Made by a program: the position numbers and the translations under genes. Positions 1 through 7,595 of a DNA stretch of 49,416 nt are shown here, in pieces (the stretch's first letter is position 1; each line of letters starts with the position of its first letter). The notes beneath the pieces are model-generated. The model was given only the letters and a program-made list of their open reading frames with translations. It made no database searches and was not told the origin of the DNA. The stretch is from CANKHA01 sp034668825 (GTDB lineage: Bacteria; Pseudomonadota; Alphaproteobacteria; Rhizobiales; Xanthobacteraceae), in contig JAXDOR010000141.1 of NCBI GenBank assembly GCA_034668825.1, forward strand, positions 1 to 49,416, read 5' to 3'.

Positions 1-653
1 ACCGGCATGTCGGCGCCGCCGATGGGAATGATCATCAGCACGCCAAGCGCAAAGGCGACCAGCGTGATCAGCCAGAAAGCAAGGTGGCTCTCGGTAGCGA
101 CAAGGACGATGACGAGAAGGACCAGCAGGCCCGCCAGCCCCAGGTTGATGAAGTGCCGCTGCGGCAGCATGATCGGCTTGCCGCTCATGCGCCCGTCAAG
201 CTTGAGGAAGGCGATGATGGAGCCGGTAAAGGTGATGGCGCCGATGGCGACGCCGAGCGACATTTCCACCAGGCTGGCGCCGTGGATATGACCCATGGTA
301 CCGATGTCGAAGGCGGCCGGCGCGTAAAGCGCGCCCGCTGCCACCAGCACGGCAGCAAGACCCACAAGCGAGTGGAAAGCGGCGACGAGTTGCGGCATCG
401 CGGTCATCGGTACGCGCCGGGCGATAACGGCGCCGGCGCCGCCGCCGACGCCGATGCCGGCCAGCACCAGCAACCAGGAACCGAACGTCGCCGGCGGACG
501 CAGCGCCAGGGTGGTCAGCACCGCAATCGCCATGCCGACCATGCCGAACAGGTTTCCCTGACGGCTGGTGACCGGGCTCGACAGCCCGCGCAACGACATG
601 ATGAAAAGGACGCCGGCGACGAGGTAAAGCAGCGCGGCGAGAGTGGCGTTCAT
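1..653 (-). CDS. pntB: NAD(P) transhydrogenase subunit beta (partial, C-terminus beyond the window)
   Basis: This is the beta subunit of the proton-translocating nicotinamide nucleotide transhydrogenase, an inner-membrane complex that uses the proton gradient to make NADPH from NADH. Only about 217 N-terminal residues are present; the gene runs off the left edge. They form a series of hydrophobic helices, with the conserved stretch SLRGLSSPVTSRQGNLFGM near residue 20 and GRRVP/HSLVGLAAVL-type loops, and correspond to the membrane domain; the NADP-binding domain III lies outside. The ATG at 653 is preceded by a GGGAG ribosome site about 7 bases upstream. It is the last visible gene of a pntAA-pntAB-pntB operon, 13 bases after pntAB. 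Confidence 0.93.
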   Translation of the reverse strand, partial: MNATLAALLYLVAGVLFIMSLRGLSSPVTSRQGNLFGMVGMAIAVLTTLALRPPATFGSWLLVLAGIGVGGGAGAVIARRVPMTAMPQLVAAFHSLVGLAAVLVAAGALYAPAAFDIGTMGHIHGASLVEMSLGVAIGAITFTGSIIAFLKLDGRMSGKPIMLPQRHFINLGLAGLLVLLVIVLVATESHLAFWLITLVAFALGVLMIIPIGGADMP

Positions 654-666
654 CGGGCGCGCTCCC

Positions 667-1086
667 TCATGTCTTCTTCTTGTACATGCCGAGCATGCGC
701 TGGGTGACGAGGAAGCCGCCGAAGATATTTACCGAGGCGAGCACCAGCGCGATGAAGCCGAACAGCCGCGCCCAGCCTGGACCGGAATCATTGCCGACAA
801 GCGCCACTCCCACGGCCAGCAGCGCCCCGACCACAATCACCGATGAAATCGCGTTGGTCACCGACATCAGCGGCGTATGCAGCGCCGGGGTCACCGACCA
901 CACGACATAATAACCGACGCAGACGGCAAGCACGAAGATGGAGAGGCGGAAGACGAAGGGATCAACGCCGGTGGCAGCGCCGGCGGTGTTGGCGGCAAGC
1001 TCCACATAAGCTTGATCGAGCGACTGGCGCGCCACATCGATAGCGGCCTGAGCGCGATCCAGAGCGTCTTGCGTCAGCGTGGCCAT
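667..1086 (-). CDS. pntAB: NAD(P) transhydrogenase subunit alpha, part 2 (membrane part)
   Basis: This 139-residue protein is the short membrane half of the split transhydrogenase alpha subunit, as found in Rhodospirillum and many Hyphomicrobiales. After a polar N-terminal helix it has three to four hydrophobic segments (about residues 47-65, 73-100 and 110-130). The sequence SVTPALHTPLMSVTNAISS at about residue 64 is a family hallmark for the proton-channel region. The ATG at 1086 has an AAGGAA site 6 bases upstream. It sits between pntAA (10 bases upstream) and pntB (13 bases downstream), so the three subunits are almost certainly cotranscribed. Confidence 0.93.
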   Translation of the reverse strand: MATLTQDALDRAQAAIDVARQSLDQAYVELAANTAGAATGVDPFVFRLSIFVLAVCVGYYVVWSVTPALHTPLMSVTNAISSVIVVGALLAVGVALVGNDSGPGWARLFGFIALVLASVNIFGGFLVTQRMLGMYKKKT

Positions 1087-1096
1087 GGCGGATTCC

Positions 1097-2236
1097 TTAG
1101 GCTGGATTCTTCGGCTTGAAATTCGGATGGACGACGGCGCCGTCGCGGGTCAGCGCGGTCGCCTTGATGATCTCGTCGTCCCATTTGATCGCAAGCGCTT
1201 TGGTGGTCTTGTCGATCAGGATTTCGAGAAAATTATAGAGGTTCTTTGCATAGAGGCCCGAAGCGCTCGCGGCGATGCGGCCCGCCATGTTGACGTAACC
1301 GACGATCTTCACGTCGCCGGCGTGCGCAACCTCGTCGGGCTTCGCCCCTTCGACGTTGCCGCCGCGCTCAACCGCGAGATCGACGATAACGGAGCCGGGC
1401 TTCATCGAGGCGACCATCGCCGCCGAGATCAGGCGCGGCGCCGGACGGCCGGGGATCAGCGCCGTGGTGATGACGATGTCCTGCTTCTTGACGTGCTCGG
1501 CGACCAACGCCGCCTGCTTCGCCTGATATTCCTTTGACATCTCCTTGGCGTAACCGGCTGCCGTCTCCGCTTGCTTGAATTCCTCATCCTCGACGGCGAT
1601 GAACTTCGCGCCAAGGCTCTCCACCTGCTCCTTCGCCGCAGGGCGCACGTCGGTCGCGGTGACGACGGCGCCAAGCCGACGCGCGGTGGCGATCGCCTGC
1701 AATCCGGCGACGCCGGCGCCCATCACGAAGACGCGGGTCGCCGGCACCGTGCCGGCTGCCGTCATCATCATCGGAAAGGCCCGGCCGAATTCGGCGGCGG
1801 CATCGATGACGGCGCGATAGCCGGCAAGATTGGCCTGGCTGGAGAGCACGTCCATCGACTGCGCGCGCGTGATGCGCGGCATCAATTCCATGGCGAAGGC
1901 AGTTACCCGCAAGTTCGCGAGTTCCTGAAGCGCCGCCTCGTTGCCATAGGGATCCATGATGGCTATGACGATGGCACCTTGTTTGTATTTGGCGGCTTCG
2001 TCCGGCGCCGGACGCCGCACTTTGAGAACGATATCGGCTTCGCCGGCCGCCTCCGCCACGCCGGGAAATACCGTGGCCCCTGCGGCCGCATAATCGGCGT
2101 CGAGAATACCGGACTTGATCCCGGCTCCAGCCTCGACCGCGACCTCAGCGCCAAGCGCCTTCATTTTCTTGACGGTCTCAGGCGTGGCGGCCACCCGCGC
2201 CTCGGCGCCGCTCTCACGCGTTATGGCAATGCGCAT
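1097..2236 (-). CDS. pntAA: NAD(P) transhydrogenase subunit alpha, part 1 (NAD-binding)
   Basis: This is the soluble NAD(H)-binding domain I of the split transhydrogenase, 379 residues, the usual length. It starts MRIAITRE, typical of the alanine dehydrogenase/PntA N-terminal fold. It carries the RAQSMDVLSSQANLAGYRAV segment around residue 125 and a Rossmann motif GAGVAGLQAIATARRLGA near residue 173. The ATG at 2236 has a GGGAG site 8 bases upstream. It follows the subunit IV-like gene by 32 bases and precedes pntAB by 10 bases. The role in NADPH supply is inferred from the family. Confidence 0.95.
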   Translation of the reverse strand: MRIAITRESGAEARVAATPETVKKMKALGAEVAVEAGAGIKSGILDADYAAAGATVFPGVAEAAGEADIVLKVRRPAPDEAAKYKQGAIVIAIMDPYGNEAALQELANLRVTAFAMELMPRITRAQSMDVLSSQANLAGYRAVIDAAAEFGRAFPMMMTAAGTVPATRVFVMGAGVAGLQAIATARRLGAVVTATDVRPAAKEQVESLGAKFIAVEDEEFKQAETAAGYAKEMSKEYQAKQAALVAEHVKKQDIVITTALIPGRPAPRLISAAMVASMKPGSVIVDLAVERGGNVEGAKPDEVAHAGDVKIVGYVNMAGRIAASASGLYAKNLYNFLEILIDKTTKALAIKWDDEIIKATALTRDGAVVHPNFKPKNPA

Positions 2237-2268
2237 TCAGCCGTCTCCCGACCGAGTCTACCTGCCGC

Positions 2269-2556
2269 TCAAGCCGTGAGCGCGAGCGCTGCGAGCGCCA
2301 CTACGAGCGCAACAAAACTGGAGGTTCTTGATCCACTCGCGAAGCCCTGAACGGCCGCGATGGTTGCAATCACGATAACAAACCCGGCGACTCCCCAGTG
2401 ATCCTTAACGCCGCCGATGGCCAGACCGATAAGGATGTTGACCACGTGAATGAGCCCGATGAAGGCGAGATGCGTGAAGCCCTTATAGGTCTCCTCATGC
2501 GTCGCATAATCGTTGCCCGCCGCCGTGGCATATTCCGGGGCACCATGCTCGGCCAT
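2269..2556 (-). CDS. aa3-type cytochrome c oxidase subunit IV-like small membrane protein
   Basis: This 95-residue protein begins MAEHGAPEYATAAGNDYATH and continues with a THEETYKGFTH-like segment. That is the signature of the small bacterial aa3 cytochrome oxidase subunit IV family (COX4_pro_2). Two or three hydrophobic helices follow (about residues 28-45, 50-66 and 75-94). A longer reading from 2670 is possible, but the ATG at 2556 has a GGAG site 8 bases upstream and matches the family N-terminus. It stands first in the transhydrogenase operon, a common arrangement in this order. Whether it serves the oxidase or only travels with pnt cannot be told from sequence. Confidence 0.85.
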   Translation of the reverse strand: MAEHGAPEYATAAGNDYATHEETYKGFTHLAFIGLIHVVNILIGLAIGGVKDHWGVAGFVIVIATIAAVQGFASGSRTSSFVALVVALAALALTA

Positions 2557-2638
2557 TGCAATTCTCCGTCGGGGAAAGTCGTGGAAATCCGAGGCGAGGC
2601 TTAGCCGAAACGTATAGATCGGGCAATGGGAGGAGCAG

Positions 2639-4018
2639 CTAGCCGCGGCTGGCTTCCAGCCCGGCGGCACCCAGCGCGTCGCGCTGCCGCTTGGCGACTT
2701 TTGCCACCGAGAAGCCCTCTATCGCCTCATTGAACAGCCGATAGAAATTCAGTTCGGCACGAAGGTGCAGGAATACGCTGCCGAGCCCGATGGCGGCGCG
2801 GTCCATGAATACGAATTCGCGCGGCACGGTCACGGGACCCTGCTCCCGCAGCGCCTGATGCACGCGAAAAACTTCTCGGCGCCCATACTCGGACGGCTTG
2901 ACGCCGTCGGCGATGGTGCGGACGCGATCATCGAGCAGCGGACCGTAAATGAATTTTGCCCAAATATTGAGCGCATCGATCAGTTCGCGGTTGAGGCGCT
3001 TGAAGCCCCAGGTTTCGTAGGCTTTGACCACGAGATCGTCGTCGCCGCGCTCAAGCCCGCGATAGAGATCGACGACCCCGCCGACAAAGTCCGCTGGAAA
3101 AATCCGGATACAGCCGTAGTCGAGCAGATTGATGCCGCCGGGGCGCGGCTTGCCCCTGCCCTGCTTTTCGTCGAAGACCGTGTAGTTGCCGAGATGCGGA
3201 TCGCCGTGGATGACCCCGAAGCGGCTGAAGGGAAACCACCAGGCGGTGAACATCGCCGTGGCAAGGCGGTTGCGTGTCGCCAGATCGTCGTCCTTGTGTT
3301 CGAGCAGCTTCCGGCCTTCGAGCCAATCCATCGTCAGCAGGCGGCGCGTCGATAACTGCGGCCAGACTTGCGGAACCCTGATCTGGTCGTTACCGGCGAG
3401 CACCGCGCGATACAGCGCCACGTGCTTGGCCTCGCGATGATAATCGAGTTCCTCGCGCAAGCGCGCGCCAATCTCGGTGGCGATCTCGCTGGTGTCGATT
3501 GCTGGGTCCATTCGGCGGCGGATGGCGAACAGCCATCCGAGCTGCTGCAAATCCGCCTCGACCGCGGATTCCATATCCGGATATTGCAGCTTGCAGGCAA
3601 GCGCGGTGCCGTCCGGCACGTTAGCGCGATGCACCTGTCCCAGCGAAGCCGCCGCGGCCGGTTGCTGCTCAAAACTTGCGAATTTCTGCTGCCAGTCGAC
3701 GCCGAGTTCCGCCGTCATCCGCCGCTTGACGAAGGCCCAGCCCATGGGCGGCGCTTCGCTTTGCAGCTTTGTCAGCTCGAAAGTGTATTCCGGCGGCAGG
3801 GCGTCAGGAATGGTGGCGAGAAGCTGCGCCACCTTCATGATCGGGCCTTTCAGCCCGCCGAGCGCCGCGGCGAGATCGAGCGCATTCTTGGCGCGATCGA
3901 GGTCCATGCCGAGAAAGCGCGCCCCCGCCATCTTCGCCGCAACGCCGCCGACATTCGCGCCGACGCGGGCGTAGCGCTTGGCGCGGGCGGAGAGACGGTT
4001 TCGTTCGCGGTCGGTCAT
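2639..4018 (-). CDS. ABC1/UbiB-family atypical protein kinase
   Basis: This 459-residue protein belongs to the ABC1/ADCK/UbiB family, ATPases or kinases linked to ubiquinone synthesis and membrane lipid handling. The KxGQ-like helix reads KVAQLLATIPDALPPEY (about residue 62). The alanine-rich nucleotide loop AAAASLGQVHRA, the ACKLQYP lysine, the catalytic GDPHLGNY and the LLDYGCIR (DFG-like) motifs are all visible, so the active site looks complete. The start overlaps the TetR stop by an ATGA, so the two are translationally coupled. A frameshifted copy of its first 18 codons lies at 5477-5596. Specific substrate unknown. Confidence 0.9.
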   Translation of the reverse strand: MTDRERNRLSARAKRYARVGANVGGVAAKMAGARFLGMDLDRAKNALDLAAALGGLKGPIMKVAQLLATIPDALPPEYTFELTKLQSEAPPMGWAFVKRRMTAELGVDWQQKFASFEQQPAAAASLGQVHRANVPDGTALACKLQYPDMESAVEADLQQLGWLFAIRRRMDPAIDTSEIATEIGARLREELDYHREAKHVALYRAVLAGNDQIRVPQVWPQLSTRRLLTMDWLEGRKLLEHKDDDLATRNRLATAMFTAWWFPFSRFGVIHGDPHLGNYTVFDEKQGRGKPRPGGINLLDYGCIRIFPADFVGGVVDLYRGLERGDDDLVVKAYETWGFKRLNRELIDALNIWAKFIYGPLLDDRVRTIADGVKPSEYGRREVFRVHQALREQGPVTVPREFVFMDRAAIGLGSVFLHLRAELNFYRLFNEAIEGFSVAKVAKRQRDALGAAGLEASRG

Positions 4019-4593
4019 GATGTGTTTGCCGCATTGACCAGGGAAAAAGCAGCCTCACCCGCACTCTCCATATAGGACGGGTCGCGATGCAGAAGAACGA
4101 CGGCGAAAGAGCCATCGAGCAGCAAGAGGATGTGGCGGGCCAACTGCGGCGCGCTGGCGATGCCCTCGGCCTCGAATGTGGCGCGCAACCAATTCTCGAA
4201 TTTCTTTTTATGCGCGGCGCCGAGCTTGATGGCCGGATGCCCCGGCATATTGGCAAGTTCGGCGGAGGTCCGCAGGAAGCCGCAGCCCTTCCACTTCGGA
4301 TGTCCTGCGGACTTTGCAAGATTCGTGAAAATCGCCTGCACCTTCTTCGCCGGCCCGCCGTCGGCGGCGGCGAACCATCGCTTGAATAGTTCAAGGTTGG
4401 GCTGGTCGCGCATCGCGAGATAAGCGGTGACGAGATCGTCCTTGCTCCGGAAATGATAGTATAACGTCTTCTTGGTGATGCCGGCCTGTTTGGCCACCGC
4501 ATCGACCCCGACAGCTCGAATGCCCTCGCTGTAGAACAGCCGGGAGGCAGCGGAAATAATGCGTTCCTGCGTGGTCTGGCTCGATTTTCCCAT
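4015..4593 (-). CDS. TetR/AcrR-family transcriptional regulator
   Basis: This 192-residue regulator has an N-terminal TetR helix-turn-helix: IISAASRLFYSEGIRAVGVD, then AKQAGITKKTLYYHFRSKDD at about residues 35-55. The C-terminal ligand domain is of the TetR_C type. It is divergent from the enoyl-CoA hydratase gene with 86 bases between the starts. A strong dyad at 4605-4633 lies 12-40 bases upstream of its own ATG. It overlaps the ABC1 kinase gene by ATGA. The layout suggests autorepression plus control of the hydratase gene, perhaps with an acyl-CoA-type ligand; the ligand is a guess from context. Confidence 0.93.
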   Translation of the reverse strand: MGKSSQTTQERIISAASRLFYSEGIRAVGVDAVAKQAGITKKTLYYHFRSKDDLVTAYLAMRDQPNLELFKRWFAAADGGPAKKVQAIFTNLAKSAGHPKWKGCGFLRTSAELANMPGHPAIKLGAAHKKKFENWLRATFEAEGIASAPQLARHILLLLDGSFAVVLLHRDPSYMESAGEAAFSLVNAANTS

Positions 4594-4604
4594 GCTGCGA
4601 TGTA

Positions 4605-4633
4605 TACCGATCGGTGAGTTTACTCAATCGGTA
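4605..4633. promoter_or_regulatory. Dyad operator, probable TetR site
   Basis: Between the divergent TetR and hydratase genes lie arms TACCGAT (4605-4611) and ATCGGTA (4627-4633). Nested inside is TGAGT-TT-ACTCA (4615-4626). The left part also contains the perfect 10-base palindrome ACCGATCGGT (4606-4615). Palindromes of this ACCGAxCGGT kind are typical of TetR-family operators. It would cover the promoter of the regulator and lie close to that of the hydratase gene. Confidence 0.65.
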
Positions 4634-4679
4634 CGGCGCCTAAGCTGTTGTGGACCTCGAACGCCTCCAGGAGCCGATC

Positions 4680-5471
4680 ATGTCCGATACCGTGTTGATG
4701 CAAACCACCGGCAGCATCGCCCTGTTGACGCTCAACCGCCCCGACAAGCTCAATGCGCTGAATTACGAAATGATCGATCGCCTGATGGCTCTGCTCGACG
4801 ATCTCGAAGTCGCGCCGGACGTTCATGCGATCATCCTCACCGGCGCTGGCCCGCGCGCATTCTCGGCGGGCGGCGACATCCATGAGTTTTCGCGGAGCGT
4901 GAAGCTGGGCGCCAACACCGCCGTTCGCGACTTCGTGCGGCGGGGACAGTCGATGACCGCGCGCCTCGAAGCGTTCCGTAAGCCGGTGATCGCCGCAGTC
5001 AACGGCATCGCCTTCGGCGGCGGCTGCGAAATCACGGAAGCAGCCCATCTCGCCATCGCCAGTGAAGACGCGGCATTTGCCAAACCTGAAATCAACCTCG
5101 GCATGCCGCCGACCTTCGGCGGAACGCAACGGCTGCCGCGCCTCGCCGGACGCAAGCGCGCGCTTGAGCTATTGTTGACCGGCGACCCGTTCACGCCTGC
5201 ACAGGCACTGGGAATGGGTCTGGTCAACGCGGTCGTGCCGCGCGAGGACTTGTTGCCTGCTGCGCACCGCCTCGCGGAACGTATCGTGCGTCACTCCCCG
5301 CTCGCAGCAGGCAGCATCATTACCGCCGTCACGCGCGGATTGAACATGACCATCGGTGAGGGATTGCAAATGGAAAGCGAGCAGTTCGCCCGCATGGTGC
5401 CAACGCACGATCTCGGCGAAGGGTTATTCGCCTGGATCGCGCGGCGGGCGCCGCATTACACCGGAAGCTGA
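4680..5471 (+). CDS. Enoyl-CoA hydratase/isomerase (crotonase) family protein
   Basis: This 263-residue crotonase-fold enzyme probably hydrates 2-enoyl-CoA in fatty acid or aromatic acid breakdown. It shows the oxyanion-hole segments FSAGGDIHEF (about 61-70) and NGIAFGGGCE (108-117), and FAKPEINLGMPPTFGGTQRL. Glu117 and Glu137 line up with the two catalytic glutamates of rat hydratase (144 and 164), so hydratase activity is plausible. The ATG at 4680 has AGGAG 8 bases upstream, which favours it over the in-frame ATG at 4650. It is divergent from the TetR gene and is its likely target. The acyl substrate cannot be named from the sequence. Confidence 0.93.
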   Translation: MSDTVLMQTTGSIALLTLNRPDKLNALNYEMIDRLMALLDDLEVAPDVHAIILTGAGPRAFSAGGDIHEFSRSVKLGANTAVRDFVRRGQSMTARLEAFRKPVIAAVNGIAFGGGCEITEAAHLAIASEDAAFAKPEINLGMPPTFGGTQRLPRLAGRKRALELLLTGDPFTPAQALGMGLVNAVVPREDLLPAAHRLAERIVRHSPLAAGSIITAVTRGLNMTIGEGLQMESEQFARMVPTHDLGEGLFAWIARRAPHYTGS

Positions 5472-5476
5472 TGCAG

Positions 5477-5596
5477 CTATTCCAACTCTGTGGTTATTCC
5501 CTGACCGGGCCGCCGTGCCAGAGCCGACGCGGCGTAACGCTTGGCGGGGGCGGAGAGACGGTTTCTTTCGCGGTCTTTTTTCCGAGCGGGCGCCAT
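5477..5596 (-). pseudogene. Remnant of the 5' end of an ABC1-kinase gene
   Basis: The bases 5523-5575 match 3959-4012, the start of the ABC1-kinase gene, at 50 of 54 aligned positions. In the same reading frame, the remnant encodes DRERNRLSAPAKRYA against DRERNRLSARAKRYA in the intact gene. A one-base deletion right after that point shifts the frame, and the reading ends after 39 codons. The remnant ATG lies 2 bases after the pepF stop codon, the spacing expected of a downstream operon gene. I read this as the stub of an ABC1 gene once cotranscribed with pepF. It is not expected to be functional. Confidence 0.62.
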
Positions 5597-5598
5597 GC

Positions 5599-7446
5599 CT
5601 ATCCGTGCCGCCGATCAAGCGCCTCCAATTCGTCGATTAGCTTTTCAATCACGCTCAAGCCGCCCTGCCAGAATTTCGGGTCGCGGGCGTCGAGACCGAA
5701 GGGCTTCAGCAGCTCCGTGTAATGCTTGGTGCCGCCCGCGGCCAGCATGGCAAGATAGCGTTCGGCAAAACCTTCATTGGCCTTTTCGTAAACCGCATAG
5801 AGCGAATTCACCAGACAATCGCCGAATGCGTAAGCGTAAACGTAAAACGGCGAATGGATGAAGTGCGGGATATAGGTCCAAAACACTTCATATCCCGGTC
5901 TGATATCGATGGCCGGGCCAAGGCTTTCACGCTGCACTTCTAGCCAGATTTCGCAAATCCGATCCGAGGTGAGTTCGCCATTCTTCCGCTCGACATGCAC
6001 CTTGCGCTCGAAGCTGTAGAAAGCGATCTGCCGCACCACGGTGTTGATCATGTCCTCCGCTTTGGCAGCCAGCATCGCCTTGCGTTGTTTGCGGTCGGTA
6101 GTGATGGCAAGCAGCCTCTGGAAGGTCAGCATTTCGCCGAAGACGCTTGCGGTTTCAGCAAGCGTCAGCGGCGTCGGCGCCATCAGCGCGCCGTTCGGCG
6201 CCGCCAAAACCTGATGCACGCCATGGCCTAGTTCATGAGCAAGGGTCATGACGTCACGCGGCTTACCCTGATAGTTGAGCAGTACATAGGGGTGCGCCGA
6301 GGGGACCGTGGGATGCGCAAAAGCGCCGGGCGACTTGCCGGGACTAACCGATGCGTGAATCCAGCGCTTACTAAAGAATTGCTCCGCGATGGCGGCCATT
6401 TTCGGCGAGAAAGCGCCATAGGCGGTGAGCACGGTGTCCTTGGCTTCGTCCCAGCCGATGGTGCGGCTTGCCACTTTCGGCAGCGGCGCGTTGCGGTCCC
6501 AGTGCGGCAGCCGCTTCTTGCCGAACCAACTAGCCTTGAGCGCGTAGTAGCGGTGCGACAGCCGCGGATAGGCATCGCGCACCGCCGACATCAGCGCCTC
6601 GACCACTTCGGGTTCGACCCGATTGGATAGGTGGCGGGAATCCGCCACGTCGGCAAAACCGCGCCAGCGATCGGAAATCTCCTTATCCTTGGCGAGCGTA
6701 TTGGTAATATGCGTGAACAGCCGCAGATTGCCTTTGAAGGTATTCGCGAGCGCCGTGGCTGCCGCTTTGCGTTTGTTGGGGGCGGGGTCTTGCAGCAGAT
6801 TGAGTGTGGGCTCGATGGCGAGCATCTTGCCGTCGATTTTGAAGCGGAGCGTCGCGATGGTTTCGTCAAACAGCCGGTTCCACGCGGAAAAACCGGTCAT
6901 CGATTTTTCGTGGAACAACTGCTCGATCCGATCTTCTAGCTGGTAGGGCTTCTCCTTGCGGACATCTTCCACCCATGGCCGGTAATGGCCGAGCGCCGGA
7001 TCGGCCATCGCCGCTTCCAGCACCGGGTCGTCGATACGGTTGAGCTCCAGCGTGAAGAACAGCAGGCGCAAGGAGGCGGCAGTGATGCGCTCCTGCACAT
7101 CGCCGTAGAATTTTCCGCGCACCGGATCGGTGGTGTTCTCGGCGTGCACCAGACCGGCGAAGGATATGAGCCGGCCGATACGATCATCGATCGCCTCGTA
7201 GCGCTTCACCGCCTCGGCAAGAATGCGTCCCGCATCCGGCCCTTGGGCAATTTCCGCGAGGCACCCCTTGTATGTCTCCTCGAAGGATAGGCATTCCGCA
7301 TCGATCTGATCGAGATCGCGCTTAACCTCCGGCGCGTCGATCGCCGGATAAAGGTCGGCAAGGTCCCACTCCGGCAACCGTCGCAGATCGGATGTCGCAC
7401 GAGGGCGGGCGGTACGTTTGGCGGAAGCTTTGGTCGGTCGGGGCAT
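5599..7446 (-). CDS. pepF: Oligoendopeptidase F (M3 family zinc metallopeptidase)
   Basis: This cytoplasmic zinc peptidase (615 residues from the ATG at 7446) cleaves oligopeptides. The zinc site HELGH is at residues 404-408, with the third ligand Glu431 in LTLAETASVFGE, exactly the M3 arrangement. Downstream, the conserved DIRPGYEVFWTYIPHFIHSP tract is present. The open frame extends upstream to a TTG at 7503, but the extra residues do not look like the family and no ribosome site supports them. It is divergent from the sigma-54 regulator. Two bases after its stop begins the ABC1 remnant, suggesting pepF once headed a longer operon. Confidence 0.95.
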   Translation of the reverse strand: MPRPTKASAKRTARPRATSDLRRLPEWDLADLYPAIDAPEVKRDLDQIDAECLSFEETYKGCLAEIAQGPDAGRILAEAVKRYEAIDDRIGRLISFAGLVHAENTTDPVRGKFYGDVQERITAASLRLLFFTLELNRIDDPVLEAAMADPALGHYRPWVEDVRKEKPYQLEDRIEQLFHEKSMTGFSAWNRLFDETIATLRFKIDGKMLAIEPTLNLLQDPAPNKRKAAATALANTFKGNLRLFTHITNTLAKDKEISDRWRGFADVADSRHLSNRVEPEVVEALMSAVRDAYPRLSHRYYALKASWFGKKRLPHWDRNAPLPKVASRTIGWDEAKDTVLTAYGAFSPKMAAIAEQFFSKRWIHASVSPGKSPGAFAHPTVPSAHPYVLLNYQGKPRDVMTLAHELGHGVHQVLAAPNGALMAPTPLTLAETASVFGEMLTFQRLLAITTDRKQRKAMLAAKAEDMINTVVRQIAFYSFERKVHVERKNGELTSDRICEIWLEVQRESLGPAIDIRPGYEVFWTYIPHFIHSPFYVYAYAFGDCLVNSLYAVYEKANEGFAERYLAMLAAGGTKHYTELLKPFGLDARDPKFWQGGLSVIEKLIDELEALDRRHG

Positions 7447-7525
7447 GGAATTTCTATTCAGTGGGGCCGGAAAACATATGGAGCGGAGCGAGCGCTGGAT
7501 CAACCGATGCCAGTGTCGTCGGCAT

Positions 7526-7540
7526 TTAATAGGGCATTAA
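7526..7540. promoter_or_regulatory. CtrA-type box TTAA-N7-TTAA
   Basis: The perfect pattern TTAATAGGGCATTAA lies 56 bases before the ATG of the sigma-54 regulator and 80 bases from the start of pepF. TTAA-N7-TTAA is the core CtrA binding consensus of alphaproteobacteria. At 60% GC, about 0.13 such sites are expected by chance in a window of this size, so chance cannot be ruled out, but its promoter position supports it. Confidence 0.45.
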
Positions 7541-7595
7541 GCCAAAACGGCGACGATGCCCCAAATCGGCACATTGGTGCTGCGTTGGAGCCGAT

